Virus record (IMG/VR): IMGVR_UViG_3300037189_033833
Span: 1 to 50,676 of that record
DNA: 50,676 nucleotides
Source: a virus
Reading direction: 5' to 3' (one strand)
The translations under genes were made by a program, and so were the position numbers. The first letter of the stretch is position 1; every line of letters starts with the position of its first letter. This document shows positions 1 through 8,528 of the stretch, one piece after another. Under the pieces are notes generated by a model. That model was not told where the DNA came from and searched no databases. It worked only from the letters and a program-made list of their open reading frames with translations.

Positions 1-1662
1 CTAACGAGCCACAGCGTGGCTGATCGCAGGCTGGCTGCCGTGCCGTGACTTTGCGGTAACTCTGGTGCCCTGCGGCAGCCCATGCACTTCGAGCGAGATT
101 TGGGTGGGCTGACCAGCCGGCGGGCGGTCGTAACGTTCAAGCCCCTGCTTATGGATGACGCTCTTCAGCTTCGCACCATAGCGATGGTCCGTGGCATATA
201 CGCCCGTCAAGGAGTCCGCCGCCTCGTCAACTGTCCGGGCCTGTTGGAAGGCCCTGTATCGCTTGCCGGATAGTAGCTTGGCATGCGCCTCAAACGCATC
301 TTCCAACGTGTCGAATTTTCTGAATTTGGCCGTGGTGTAATAGCTGCGCCCGAAGCGATCTTCCTCGCGTGTCCGCGCCAGTACGAACGGCTCGCCACGC
401 CGCGCCTTGATACCGAAGGGGTTATTGCTCCCGGCTGGCATGCGCTTCCCGTAGGAACTTTCCAATCCATATTGGCCGAGCGTAACCGATGCCCGAACGC
501 CGGTTCGCGCCTGCGTCCGTTGCGCAGCGCTGATGGCGCGGGCTGTCAGTCCAGCCGCTGCGCGCTCGATCGACCTACCACCTTGCTCGATCGCCCTGCC
601 CCCGCGTTCGATCAGCCCGGCCGCCGGCGCAAACGTGTTCTTGACGATCCCCCCGAACGTCGTGGCGCCGCCGACGATCTGGCGCCCTGCGGCGAGCGTC
701 GCATCATAACCCGGCTCCGCCGCATCCGCCGCCGCGCTGCCGGCGATCGCCATCGCGCGGTCGGTCAGCTGCCCAACCATGGCGCCTTTCCGCTGAATGC
801 GCTGGCCGCGCTTAATGTCGTCATCGGACGCGATATAGGCCGTATTGCCCGCGTCCTTCATGTCGTCGCCCAGAGCCTTGCCGCCCTGCGAGAAGACGGG
901 GATCAGGGCGTCCGACAGGCCCAGCGCTGACGCTGCGGTACGGCGACCCGACGAATTCTGGCGCGCGATGGCATCGGCGATCGCGGGCAGCATCGCGCCG
1001 ACATTGACGGTGCCGTCGTCATTGAGCTGCATCTTGACGCCGAGCTTCGACAGCATCGCCAGCGCGCCGGTGTTGCGGCCGTATCGGGCATCGTTCAGCG
1101 TCTGCGATAGGCTGGCCAGCCCGCCGGTCGCTGCGCCCTTGTCGACGCCCATGCGCTCGCTCGCCGCGGCGAACTCCTGCATCTCCTTCCGCGCAACGCC
1201 CATGGTATCGGCCATGCGTCCTACGGCTGCGGCGCCCTTGGCCCATCCGTCCGCCATCTTGAACGCTGCGAAGCCCGCCGCCGCCAGCACACCGACGGTA
1301 GCCCCCGCGACCGTGCCGAGCACGCCGAGCGTGCTGCCCAGCATGGACGCGCTGCCCGCCGCCTCGCCCAACCCCGTGCCGGTCGCCGCCGCCGCCTCCC
1401 GGATCGCGCCGAGGCGCGTCGCAAAGCCCGACGTGACCGAACGGCCGCCGAACACCCGCGCGCTCGCCTGCTCGACCTGCCCGAGGGTGCGTAGCGCGCT
1501 CCGGCTGGAGCGACCCAGCCCCTCGCGCATCGCGCGATCCTGGTTACGGGTGACGGCGCTGACATGCTTCGGCACCGTGCCGAGGCGCTTCTCCGCCGAC
1601 CGGGCGCCCTTCGCCGTCCGGTCGTTCGCGGTAATGTCGATCGCGACCTTCGGCTGGCTCAT
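1..1662 (-). CDS. Tail tape measure protein with C-terminal glucosaminidase (helper phage)
   Basis: This 553-residue protein should set tail length and help pierce the cell wall. Residues 1-350 are Ala/Gly-rich with a hydrophobic stretch near 105-140, as in short tape measure proteins. Around residue 400 a FlgJ/GH73-type N-acetylglucosaminidase domain begins; Glu401 in LESSYG is the likely catalytic acid and a NNPFGIK block follows. The start codon overlaps the stop of the frameshifted chaperone (ATGA). The N-terminal region is clearly homologous to the protein at 22364-24010, and the last 20 residues resemble that protein's end too, while the enzyme domain differs. The tape measure role rests on position after sheath, tube and chaperone genes. 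Confidence 0.85.
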   Translation of the reverse strand: MSQPKVAIDITANDRTAKGARSAEKRLGTVPKHVSAVTRNQDRAMREGLGRSSRSALRTLGQVEQASARVFGGRSVTSGFATRLGAIREAAAATGTGLGEAAGSASMLGSTLGVLGTVAGATVGVLAAAGFAAFKMADGWAKGAAAVGRMADTMGVARKEMQEFAAASERMGVDKGAATGGLASLSQTLNDARYGRNTGALAMLSKLGVKMQLNDDGTVNVGAMLPAIADAIARQNSSGRRTAASALGLSDALIPVFSQGGKALGDDMKDAGNTAYIASDDDIKRGQRIQRKGAMVGQLTDRAMAIAGSAAADAAEPGYDATLAAGRQIVGGATTFGGIVKNTFAPAAGLIERGGRAIEQGGRSIERAAAGLTARAISAAQRTQARTGVRASVTLGQYGLESSYGKRMPAGSNNPFGIKARRGEPFVLARTREEDRFGRSYYTTAKFRKFDTLEDAFEAHAKLLSGKRYRAFQQARTVDEAADSLTGVYATDHRYGAKLKSVIHKQGLERYDRPPAGQPTQISLEVHGLPQGTRVTAKSRHGSQPAISHAVAR

Positions 1663-1814
1663 GACGCCTCCCCGGTTTCGAGCATGTCAGCCCAGCCCAG
1701 CCACTTCAGCAGGACCGACCATGGCCGGGTGGCGATCTCGTCCGGCATCTTGCCGTATCGCTGAGCAAGCGCGTCGAGTGCGCCCTCCCAGCCAGACGGC
1801 CTCAAAGCAAAAAA
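1659..1814 (-). CDS. Minus-one frame extension of the tail assembly chaperone (GT part, helper)
   Basis: This frame has no good start of its own but codes for a conserved-looking segment (RPSGWEGALDALAQRYGK and onward to METGEAS). It is reached by a -1 slip on the heptamer at 1808-1814 from the chaperone frame 1802-2155. It ends with a stop that overlaps the tape measure start by ATGA. A related segment follows the chaperone of the inner element (24091-24252), which supports it being translated. The fused product would be about 165 residues, the usual G/GT arrangement of phage tail chaperones that bind tape measure and tube before assembly. Confidence 0.82.
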   Translation of the reverse strand, partial: FFALRPSGWEGALDALAQRYGKMPDEIATRPWSVLLKWLGWADMLETGEAS

Positions 1815-2155
1815 TCGCCGATCCGCCGCGACGCGCGATAGAAGACGCGGGCGGGGAGCTTCTCGACGACCGAAGTGGGAACGCCCGCGACGACGCTGAT
1901 CGCCTTCACGTCGGCCTCGGCCCCGGAGAGCTTGTCCCACTGCATGATCTCGGCCGCCGTGGGCTCGCGGATGACGATCTGCGCCACCGGCCCCGCTGGC
2001 CCGTCGATCGGCTTGGCCAAGGGGAGCACCAGCTCCTGGTCGAGATCGTGAGGGACGATATCCGCCCCCAGCCCGATCAGCGCCTCGAGCATCTGCGGCG
2101 GCAGTGCGCCGGCGACGATCGTCACCAGCGCGCGCTGATCAGTTTTCACGGACAT
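1802..2155 (-). CDS. Tail assembly chaperone, G-like (Mu gp41 / TAC family; helper)
   Basis: A 117-residue protein. It has the pattern of small Mu gp41-like tail assembly proteins: a beta-rich start, then IREPTAAEIMQWDKLSG and a helical C-terminal half ending IGDFLL. It lies between the tail tube and tape measure genes, the usual chaperone place. The last codons run through TTTTTTG, where a fraction of ribosomes should shift to the -1 frame. The start overlaps the end of the tube gene by 17 bases, suggesting translational coupling. The product is not expected in the virion. Confidence 0.85.
   Translation of the reverse strand: MSVKTDQRALVTIVAGALPPQMLEALIGLGADIVPHDLDQELVLPLAKPIDGPAGPVAQIVIREPTAAEIMQWDKLSGAEADVKAISVVAGVPTSVVEKLPARVFYRASRRIGDFLL
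1808..1814 (-). promoter_or_regulatory. Programmed -1 ribosomal frameshift site TTTTTTG
   Basis: On the minus strand the zero-frame codons read GAT TTT TTG CTT TGA, so T TTT TTG fits X XXY YYZ. The zero-frame stop follows two codons later and the -1 frame stays open to 1659. Confidence 0.8.
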
Positions 2156-2504
2156 CTGCGCCCTCCCACTGGATCGCGAACGAGGCGTCCTCGGTGTCGA
2201 CTTCGACCGGCTCGCCGGCGCGCCACATGTTCCGCCCGATCACCGTCTTGCCGTTGGCGAGCTGGGCAACGACGGTGACGTCGGTCGCATTGGCGAGATC
2301 CGCGACCGGGATCGCCCCGCTGTCGCGCAGCTTGGCTTTGATCATCCCGGCCGCCGGCGTCGACTTCACGCCGTGGACGCCATCCATGCCGAGCAGCGTC
2401 TCGTTATTGCCCTGGGTCGGCCGATAGCTGAATTCGCCGACGAGCTGCACGGAGCGGCCGTCGACGGTCAGATACGCGGTGCCCGCGATCATATTGGTTG
2501 CCAT
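2139..2504 (-). CDS. Phage tail tube protein (Mu gpM-like)
   Basis: A 121-residue protein starting MATNMIAGTAYLTVDGRSV and followed by a Gly-Met-Asp-Gly-Val-His segment, the pattern of the Mu-type tail tube family (Tail_tube). It polymerises into the inner tube of a contractile tail. It lies directly after the sheath gene and before the chaperone, the standard order. No tube gene was found in the inner element, so any tail made with that element's tape measure would need this protein. Confidence 0.88.
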   Translation of the reverse strand: MATNMIAGTAYLTVDGRSVQLVGEFSYRPTQGNNETLLGMDGVHGVKSTPAAGMIKAKLRDSGAIPVADLANATDVTVVAQLANGKTVIGRNMWRAGEPVEVDTEDASFAIQWEGADVREN

Positions 2505-2517
2505 GGTGGCCTTCCGC

Positions 2518-4011
2518 TTACTGGAGCTTGAACTGGACGAGCATGGCGACGACGCGCAGCTGGCCGATCAAGATGATCGGGAGCAGCACGTCGACCCGGC
2601 CCGGGGTGGCGGTGTTCTTCGCCACGCTGACGGCCGCGGCGAAGGCATCGCTGTTCTGCACCCATGCCTGATTGGTCTCGAGCGACCGGTACAGCGCGAC
2701 GAACTCCGCCCGAATCGTGGCAGGGGTCAAAACGTTGGAGCCCGGCCCGTACCGCACCCCGTCCTGTCCCAGCTTTGCCCGGGCGAACTTGGTCGACCAG
2801 AGCGTCGCATAGGCCCGCAGCACTGCCATGAGCGTGAACATGGTTTCGGCGTCGAGATAGGCGTTGTCGGCCTGCCCCTGCGCGTTCACCTGGTAGGTGG
2901 TGATGAGACGCTCGATCTGAACGGTCCCCGCAGGATCGACGCGGAACGTCGAAATGCCGTCGTACAACAGCAGGTTGCGCTGCCCGATCTGGAACTGTGA
3001 CTGGATGGGCGGGGCGAGCACGCCAGCGATGGCGACCGTCTGGAGCGGGGTCCCCGGATCCGCGCGGACGCTCGGCGCCACCGCGCCTGCCAGCGCCGCC
3101 GCCCACGCGTAGGGCGGCGTGGGGCTGTCTGCATAACCCAGACACGTCAGATGCTGGTCGTTCAGCGCGGCGCCGAAGCTCGCGAGCGACCCTTGCGTGC
3201 CGCGCTTCGCAATGAAGCAATGGCCGTAGATCTGCGTCGTCGGCGCCCAGCGGCCCGCCTGATCGCCGAGCAGGCCAGTGATCGCGGCGATCGAGGTCGT
3301 GTCGGAATAGGGCGAGACGATGAAGTCGAACGGCATGCTGCCGAGGGCAGCGAGCGCCGTGGTGAGCGTCGGGTTGGTCGTGCCACCGGACATGGCGGTG
3401 ACGGCGACGGTAACGCCACCGGGCAGCGCTTCACCGCCGGGTGCGCCGCGATAGTTGACGCGCACATCGATATCGTTGGCGACCGCGCCCTTGTTCTTCG
3501 CGGTGAGGTTCACCTTCGCCGGGTTGCCACCGTCTACCGCAGCCGTGACGGGCAGGTCGATCGCGGCGTTGATCGCCGCCGCGGCCGTTGTGGCTACCTG
3601 CGCGGCCGTCGCGCTGGCCGCAACGGCGATCTGCACGATCTGACCTGCGATGTAGAGGCTGACGGCACCGGCGCCCGTCGCGGGGCCACCGAACACGATA
3701 GCCCCCGTCGCGGCGGCCGCGGCGCCATCGTCGGCGAGCGGCAAGTACCAGACCTCGCCGAACGCGTCGTTGGCGCGATAGGCGGCGACCATGGCCGCCA
3801 GCATCGACCCGGCACCGCCGGCGCTGTTCGCCTCGGTGACGCTTGCCGACTGCACGGGGACGTTCGGCGTGAGCGTACCTGCCGCCGTGATCTGGCCGAT
3901 GATCAGCGCGCGCTGGGTGCCAGCGGCGGTGTTCGCCTGGCTCGCGTCGAGCTCGGCGAACGTGCCCGGCGTGCGCAGGCCGGCGGGAATGGTGCGGAAT
4001 GCGATCGTCAC
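2518..4011 (-). CDS. Tail sheath protein (Mu gpL-like)
   Basis: This 497-residue protein has the typical sheath opening TIPAGLRTPGTFAELDAS and a later conserved block (IQSQFQIGQRNLLLYDGIST) leading into the C-terminal domain that contacts tube and neighbouring sheath subunits. It forms the contractile outer layer, so the helper is a myophage type. Family length (about 490-500 residues) fits. The start is the ATG at 4009-4011, overlapping the end of the DUF2635 gene. Confidence 0.93.
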   Translation of the reverse strand: MTIAFRTIPAGLRTPGTFAELDASQANTAAGTQRALIIGQITAAGTLTPNVPVQSASVTEANSAGGAGSMLAAMVAAYRANDAFGEVWYLPLADDGAAAAATGAIVFGGPATGAGAVSLYIAGQIVQIAVAASATAAQVATTAAAAINAAIDLPVTAAVDGGNPAKVNLTAKNKGAVANDIDVRVNYRGAPGGEALPGGVTVAVTAMSGGTTNPTLTTALAALGSMPFDFIVSPYSDTTSIAAITGLLGDQAGRWAPTTQIYGHCFIAKRGTQGSLASFGAALNDQHLTCLGYADSPTPPYAWAAALAGAVAPSVRADPGTPLQTVAIAGVLAPPIQSQFQIGQRNLLLYDGISTFRVDPAGTVQIERLITTYQVNAQGQADNAYLDAETMFTLMAVLRAYATLWSTKFARAKLGQDGVRYGPGSNVLTPATIRAEFVALYRSLETNQAWVQNSDAFAAAVSVAKNTATPGRVDVLLPIILIGQLRVVAMLVQFKLQ

Positions 4012-4205
4012 TTCTCGGCCCCTTCACGATTGGTGGCGGCGCGCGGCGCCGTGGTCACGGCCGACGCCGCAGCGACGTCCCCGTCGACGAGGAGGCGAGC
4101 CCAATAGGGATCATTCTCGTCGATCGTGGTGCCGGCAGCGATGGCAAGAGTAGTGGCCGGGTCGCGCACCAGCGCGCCCGGGGCGGGATCGACGATCATG
4201 TTCAC
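4008..4205 (-). CDS. DUF2635 family small tail-region protein
   Basis: A 65-residue protein with the DUF2635 pattern: DPAPGALVRDPAT near the start and a NDPYWARLLVDGDV block in the middle. In Mu-like phages this family lies immediately upstream of the sheath gene, as here; its role is unknown. Its stop overlaps the sheath start. Confidence 0.8.
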   Translation of the reverse strand: MNMIVDPAPGALVRDPATTLAIAAGTTIDENDPYWARLLVDGDVAAASAVTTAPRAATNREGAEK

Positions 4206-4206
4206 C

Positions 4207-4734
4207 TCATGGGATATGGAGGGCGACGGGCGGGTGGAGCGGATCGACCGCTCGCAATTCTGTAATCTCGTCGGCGGGGAGCGGCGCGAAGTCGTCCGCG
4301 TCCTGGTACAGCTCGAACGTATAGTCGCACTGGATGCCGGCGAGCCGGGTGGCGCTGGCGGTATAAGCGAACTGCGACTGCACCCCGACCAGCCGCTGCA
4401 CGATCCGGAAGAGCGGATAGCTGTTGATGATGGCGATCTCGACCTGCCGCTTCAGGGCAAGGAGCTTCGCCTGGATTGTGGCAACGAGGATATCGTCGTC
4501 GGGATCGACAGGTTCAGATACCTCGCCGTTGATGCGGATCGTCAGGAGCGTCAGGAAGCTGATCGACCCGTGGCCGGTCGCCTGCTTATCCTCCGCCAGG
4601 ACGCGCGCCTTCAGCATCGGGAACTGGTCGGACTGCGTCGGCAGATCACCGGGGACAGCGATGCGGTTCTCTGCGTCCGTCTTGTCCGCGAGCGCATCCT
4701 GCAGGGCGGCGAAAACCTCCACCTCGGTCGTCAT
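4207..4734 (-). CDS. Probable tail terminator or completion protein (Mu gp37-like position)
   Basis: A 175-residue protein, MTTEVEVFAALQDALADKT onward, with alternating beta strands and one helix typical of small tail terminator proteins. In Mu-like tail clusters the gene at this place encodes gp37 or a tail terminator that caps tube and sheath. The assignment rests on size, order and general pattern; no diagnostic motif was seen. It is one base from the DUF2635 gene and overlaps the previous gene by four bases. Confidence 0.55.
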   Translation of the reverse strand: MTTEVEVFAALQDALADKTDAENRIAVPGDLPTQSDQFPMLKARVLAEDKQATGHGSISFLTLLTIRINGEVSEPVDPDDDILVATIQAKLLALKRQVEIAIINSYPLFRIVQRLVGVQSQFAYTASATRLAGIQCDYTFELYQDADDFAPLPADEITELRAVDPLHPPVALHIP

Positions 4735-5084
4735 GCGGCGGCCTCGATCAGGATGAGCAAAACATGGCCGTGTCCATCGGCCTGTGCATCAGCGACGCGA
4801 TAGGTCTTCCCGTTCGAGGGGATGAGCACGCGATCGCCCTGAGCAGGTGGCTGTTCGAACAGGCTGGCGCGGACGCCGAGCACGGGGGTGGAGGTCGAAA
4901 CCTCGCTACCGTCACCTTGCTCGACGACGCGGTGGTATTGCTCATCGAACACAGCATCTGGAAGCTGGAACGCCGACCCGCGCCGCGGCGTGTAGGTCGG
5001 CCACGACGAGGGGACGCCAGGGGCGCCCTCACCGAAAACCGACATCACCGGGCCGAGCAGCTCGGCGTCCCAGTCGATCGACAC
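4731..5084 (-). CDS. Head-tail joining protein (lambda FII-like family)
   Basis: A 117-residue protein beginning MSIDWDAELLGPVMSVFGE with later GDRVLIPSNGKTYRVADAQAD. This matches the phage head-tail attachment family in which a beta barrel ends with a formula for being defined by a single value (V-x-D-x-x-x-D-G). It should sit at the head-tail interface. The next gene overlaps its start codon side by four bases. Position between capsid and tail genes fits. Confidence 0.7.
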   Translation of the reverse strand: MSIDWDAELLGPVMSVFGEGAPGVPSSWPTYTPRRGSAFQLPDAVFDEQYHRVVEQGDGSEVSTSTPVLGVRASLFEQPPAQGDRVLIPSNGKTYRVADAQADGHGHVLLILIEAAA

Positions 5085-5087
5085 CGA

Positions 5088-5357
5088 TCAGATTTCCTTG
5101 ATCTCGATGCCGGACGCCGTCTTCGGACCATCGGAGAAGCCGGCGCGATTGCCATCCTCGTCGAGGATGAAGCCCAGCTCGTAGAGGCGGAGCGCATCGT
5201 CGTCGGTGAGGTCGACCTTCTCGCCCGGCCCCTTGCCGCCGACCATTCGGCCGGGCGCAACTTCATATGCGGTTACGGCGGGCTGCGCCTCGGCATCGCC
5301 CTGGGTTGTGTCCGGCTTGCTCTTCGTCGTGGTCTTGCCGGTGGCGGTATCGTCCAT
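5088..5357 (-). CDS. Small head-tail region protein of unknown function
   Basis: An 89-residue protein (MDDTATGKTTTKSKPD). The N-terminal third is Thr/Lys/Asp-rich and probably disordered; the rest has KVDLTDDDALRLYELGFIL. The ATG at 5355-5357 is chosen over the upstream one because GGGAG lies just ahead of it. Similar short proteins follow major capsid genes in lambda-head phages, where they may be connector parts, but no family could be named with certainty. Confidence 0.65.
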   Translation of the reverse strand: MDDTATGKTTTKSKPDTTQGDAEAQPAVTAYEVAPGRMVGGKGPGEKVDLTDDDALRLYELGFILDEDGNRAGFSDGPKTASGIEIKEI

Positions 5358-5411
5358 GGGAAACTCCCGTGAGAGAAACCGGCGCGGCAATACACCGCGC
5401 CGGCGGAAGGG

Positions 5412-6482
5412 TTAGAAAGCGGTGATGATCGGATCGCAGACGAGCGCGCACAGGCATGCGTTCACTCGGCTGGGGATCACGAGCGGAGCGGACTGCATCA
5501 TGATGATGCGCTGCGCCGGATCGTTGTTCAGCCACGTCTTCGGCGCATAGGCCATCGGCTTATAGTTGAACGCCGGGTCGACGATCAGACCGAAGGCGCG
5601 GGTGCCCATCAGGTCGGGGCCGGTCATGACGATCATGCCGTCGGGCAACATCGGCTGCTCGACGCCGTTCGCGTCGATATACCAGTCGTTGTAGAGCCAT
5701 AGGTCGTACTGGCCCCACTTGCCCTTGTAGATGGCGCCGACCTTCACCTGGCTGCCGGGGTTCAGCGTGTTGCCATCGACGGCGAGCGTCGGATACTGGA
5801 TCGCACCCTGCACACCTTCAGCGGTCAGGAACTTCGCCCAGGCCGAGTTGGTGAAGACGATATCGGTGGCGACCGCGCCCGACGCCTTCAGGATCCGCGT
5901 ACCGAACGCGTCAATCTGGCCGACGATGTTGGTGTCGCGCCCCTGGTCGTTGGTGGTCGCACCCCACTTGTTGGCGCCGGTCAACGCGATCGTCAGGGTG
6001 GGCGAGCGGCCGAAGTCGATCAGGGTCGTGGGGAAGCCCTCGCCCGCGATGGTGATCGTGCCGGTGGTGAGCGCCGACGACGCCATCCACTCCAGGCGGC
6101 GGTTCACCATGTCGACCTGGTCGGTCATTTCCGATTCGAGATTGACCATCTCGCGCTCGGCGGCGGTCAGCTCGCCGCCGATGCGCTCGCCGATCGCGCG
6201 GCGAACCGGGCGGCGCAGGTCCGGCGCGCGCTTGTCTTTGATGTACGCGGGCTTGAACTTGTTGGTGACGAACCGCTTCTGCTCGACGAGCTTGCCCTCA
6301 ACGAGGGGGCTGACGAACGGCGACATCCGGCGAAGGCCGACATCGACGTCGATCGCGACCTCTTCGGTATCGCTTTCGACGATGCCGCCGAAGAAACGAT
6401 CGAGCAGGAAATTCTGCGACGCAATGAGCGAGGGGACGACCTGCACCAGCTTCGCGGTCGTATAGGCAATGGTTTCCGCCAT
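5412..6482 (-). CDS. Major capsid protein (lambda gpE family)
   Basis: A 356-residue protein that builds the icosahedral shell. Features of the lambda E family are visible: an N-terminal arm, the block FKPAYIKDKRAPDLRRPVRRAIGERIGGELT, and C-terminal PDLMGTRAFGLIVDPAFNYKPMAY. Length agrees with the family (about 340-360). Start ATG at 6480-6482 is preceded by GGAG; an in-frame ATG 12 bases upstream is possible. It follows the decoration gene as in lambda D-E. No homologue is present in the inner element. Confidence 0.92.
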   Translation of the reverse strand: MAETIAYTTAKLVQVVPSLIASQNFLLDRFFGGIVESDTEEVAIDVDVGLRRMSPFVSPLVEGKLVEQKRFVTNKFKPAYIKDKRAPDLRRPVRRAIGERIGGELTAAEREMVNLESEMTDQVDMVNRRLEWMASSALTTGTITIAGEGFPTTLIDFGRSPTLTIALTGANKWGATTNDQGRDTNIVGQIDAFGTRILKASGAVATDIVFTNSAWAKFLTAEGVQGAIQYPTLAVDGNTLNPGSQVKVGAIYKGKWGQYDLWLYNDWYIDANGVEQPMLPDGMIVMTGPDLMGTRAFGLIVDPAFNYKPMAYAPKTWLNNDPAQRIIMMQSAPLVIPSRVNACLCALVCDPIITAF

Positions 6483-6547
6483 CGGGGGCTCCATGGAAAA
6501 GCCCGCGATCGGCGGGCGAGAGGATCAGGGGGCGATCGCTGTCGCGA

Positions 6548-6964
6548 TCAGGTGGGCAGCGCCGCCGACACCGACGACTTGAGGTAGATGTTCTTCAGCT
6601 CGAGCGCGGCCTTCGCGGCGGCGAGCGTGATGCCCGCGCCGAGGATCACTGCGCGCTCGTTAAATTCGCCCATGACGTAGGTGCCGCCGTCGACGTTGCC
6701 GCCGGTGGTATCGACATCGTCCGCCAGGATCTCGACCGGGGTCTGCGATCCGTCGTTGGCCGCGGCCGTCGCGATCGTGAACAGGCCGGAGGCGGTGATC
6801 ATGCCCAGCACCGTGCCGCGCTTGAAGATTGCACCGCCGGTCAGGGTACGGTGACGGCTGACGATCTTGAGGTCGCCGCCGATCAGCTGATCGGGAACGA
6901 ACACGTCCTGGGCGACGCCAGGCTGGAACGGGCTGTTGCCCTGAAGGGTCGAGGAAAGAACCAT
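6548..6964 (-). CDS. Head decoration protein (lambda gpD family)
   Basis: A 138-residue protein. It has a disordered N-terminus, then a beta-rich domain (FKRGTVLGMITASGLFTIA), a VMGEFNERAVILG segment and a C-terminal helix region. This is the pattern of lambda D-type capsid-stabilising trimers, which bind after expansion. It sits between the protease/scaffold genes and the major capsid gene, the lambda order. Confidence 0.85.
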   Translation of the reverse strand: MVLSSTLQGNSPFQPGVAQDVFVPDQLIGGDLKIVSRHRTLTGGAIFKRGTVLGMITASGLFTIATAAANDGSQTPVEILADDVDTTGGNVDGGTYVMGEFNERAVILGAGITLAAAKAALELKNIYLKSSVSAALPT

Positions 6965-7008
6965 TCGAGATCTCCTGTGAGAAGGGGGTCAGGCGGAAGC
7001 GCCGCGGG

Positions 7009-7632
7009 TCAGCTGCGGCGACCAGCCTTTTTCGAGGCGGCCAGCACCTGGTCGGCGAACGTCTTCTCGCCGCCGCCGCTGGCACCCGCACCCGGGCGTG
7101 CCTCCCGACGCGCGTTCATGCGCTCATCGAGGCTGCGGCCGCGCGTCGGCGCCGAAGCACCCGCCATGCCGAGAACGCCGATCGCTTCGGCCGACGTCAT
7201 GGTCGTCTCGAACGCCAGCTGGGCGGCGAGGTCGGGGCGGCCGGCGGCGGCGGGCGATGCGAAGATGGCGCGCGCGCGCTTGTTGGCGGCGGCGTAGCCG
7301 CGGTTGAAGCCGGAAGCCTTCTTGCCCTTCGGCTCCGGCTCTTCGTCCTCGGCATCCGCATCATCGCCTTCGTCCTCGGCATCCGCGTCATCATCGCCGT
7401 CTTCCGCGTCAGCGTCGTCTTGCTCTTCCGCCTTGCGACCCCTTGCCTTGCGGCCCTTGGGTTCGGCGCCTTCGTCTTCGGCGTCGACATCGCTGTCATC
7501 GCTTTCGGCCTCGGGGGCCTCGTCTTCGTTTTCGGCGCGGCTTCCGAGGGTACGGCCCGCGAGCGCCGCGGCACCGCTCAGCAAATGGGCGAACGGGGAC
7601 GTCCCCGCCGCCAGGATGGTCTTCTTCGACAT
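7009..7632 (-). CDS. Acidic, possibly scaffold-type capsid assembly protein
   Basis: A 207-residue protein. Residues 33-100 are a long Asp/Glu/Ala tract with DADAED-like repeats broken by two basic GRKARGRK/KGKK patches. Residues 105-205 are helical and basic. The N-terminus has SPFAHLLSG. In related phages a region like this is fused to or follows the S49 protease and acts as scaffold; here it is a separate gene 20 bases after the protease. Scaffold function is inferred from position and composition. The PFAHL motif recurs in the inner element (32350-32685). Confidence 0.6.
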   Translation of the reverse strand: MSKKTILAAGTSPFAHLLSGAAALAGRTLGSRAENEDEAPEAESDDSDVDAEDEGAEPKGRKARGRKAEEQDDADAEDGDDDADAEDEGDDADAEDEEPEPKGKKASGFNRGYAAANKRARAIFASPAAAGRPDLAAQLAFETTMTSAEAIGVLGMAGASAPTRGRSLDERMNARREARPGAGASGGGEKTFADQVLAASKKAGRRS

Positions 7633-7652
7633 GGGAAGTCTCCGGTTGGTGG

Positions 7653-8528
7653 TCAGGCGGCAAGGAAGGCGGCGAATGCCGCATCGGGCGCCATCACGGC
7701 GTCGGCGAGGCCGGCCGTGACGCCGTCGGCGCCCATGAACGTGCCCGCGCGCATGTCGCGCACGGCGGAGGTCGCGATGCTGCGGTTGCGCGCCACGGTG
7801 TCGTGGAACAGCGCACCCATGGTATCGATCTCGTGCTGGAATGCGGCGAGCGCTTCCTTGCTCAGCGGGATTTCCGAATGGCCATCCGTCTTGCGGTCGG
7901 CCCCGGTGTTGGTGATGAACGTGACCTTCAGGCCCGCCTTGGTCAGCGCCTCCGAAAGGTCAACGTGCATGCAAATCACGCCGATCGATCCGGTGCCACC
8001 GGTGCGGGGCACGTAAATCGTGTCCGCGGCTGAGGCGATCGCATACGCTGCCGAATAGGCGCTTTCCGTCAGGATCGCCGCTATCGGCTTGTCGCCGCGC
8101 GCCTCGTGGATGGTATCGACGAGGTCGAAGCAGCCCGCGACCTCGCCGCCGCCCGAACTGATATCGAGCGCGATGCGGCTGACCGCGCTGTCAGCGCGCG
8201 CCGTCAGGAACGCCTGGCGAATGCCATTGTAGCCCGTCATCCCCGAGTAGGGGCGAAGCGACGACTGCTTTTGCACCAGCGTGCCTGCGATCGGAATGAT
8301 CGCGGTGCCAGCCACCACGTCGTAGCCGAGGTCCGTCTGGCGGCTCTGACGCGACGAGACGAATTCCTCGTCATCGTCGAACGCCATCGGCACGGGACGG
8401 CCGTCGCCACGCATCAAGTGCGTTATGCCCAGACGATCGGCTAGCGCGGCCATCGCGATTTCCGCCTTGCGCGGATGGATCGCGATCGGCGTGTTGAACA
8501 TGCGCTGCGCCAGATGAGCGAATTCCAT
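7653..8528 (-). CDS. S49 family head maturation protease (lambda gpC-like)
   Basis: A 291-residue serine protease of the SppA/S49 family that should process capsid and portal during head maturation. The core has LDISSGGGEVAG (residues 121-132), then ESAYSAAYAIASAAD with the likely nucleophile Ser near 159, and TGGTGSIGVI soon after. The ATG at 8526-8528 overlaps the portal stop (TGATG); an in-frame GTG one codon upstream is possible. Neighbours are portal upstream and scaffold-like protein downstream. Confidence 0.9.
   Translation of the reverse strand: MEFAHLAQRMFNTPIAIHPRKAEIAMAALADRLGITHLMRGDGRPVPMAFDDDEEFVSSRQSRQTDLGYDVVAGTAIIPIAGTLVQKQSSLRPYSGMTGYNGIRQAFLTARADSAVSRIALDISSGGGEVAGCFDLVDTIHEARGDKPIAAILTESAYSAAYAIASAADTIYVPRTGGTGSIGVICMHVDLSEALTKAGLKVTFITNTGADRKTDGHSEIPLSKEALAAFQHEIDTMGALFHDTVARNRSIATSAVRDMRAGTFMGADGVTAGLADAVMAPDAAFAAFLAA

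Noticed and set aside
2845-4265. Plus-strand frames across the sheath and other head and tail genes
   Set aside because: They are antisense shadows of high-GC coding DNA, with Arg/Ala-rich products and no ribosome sites.
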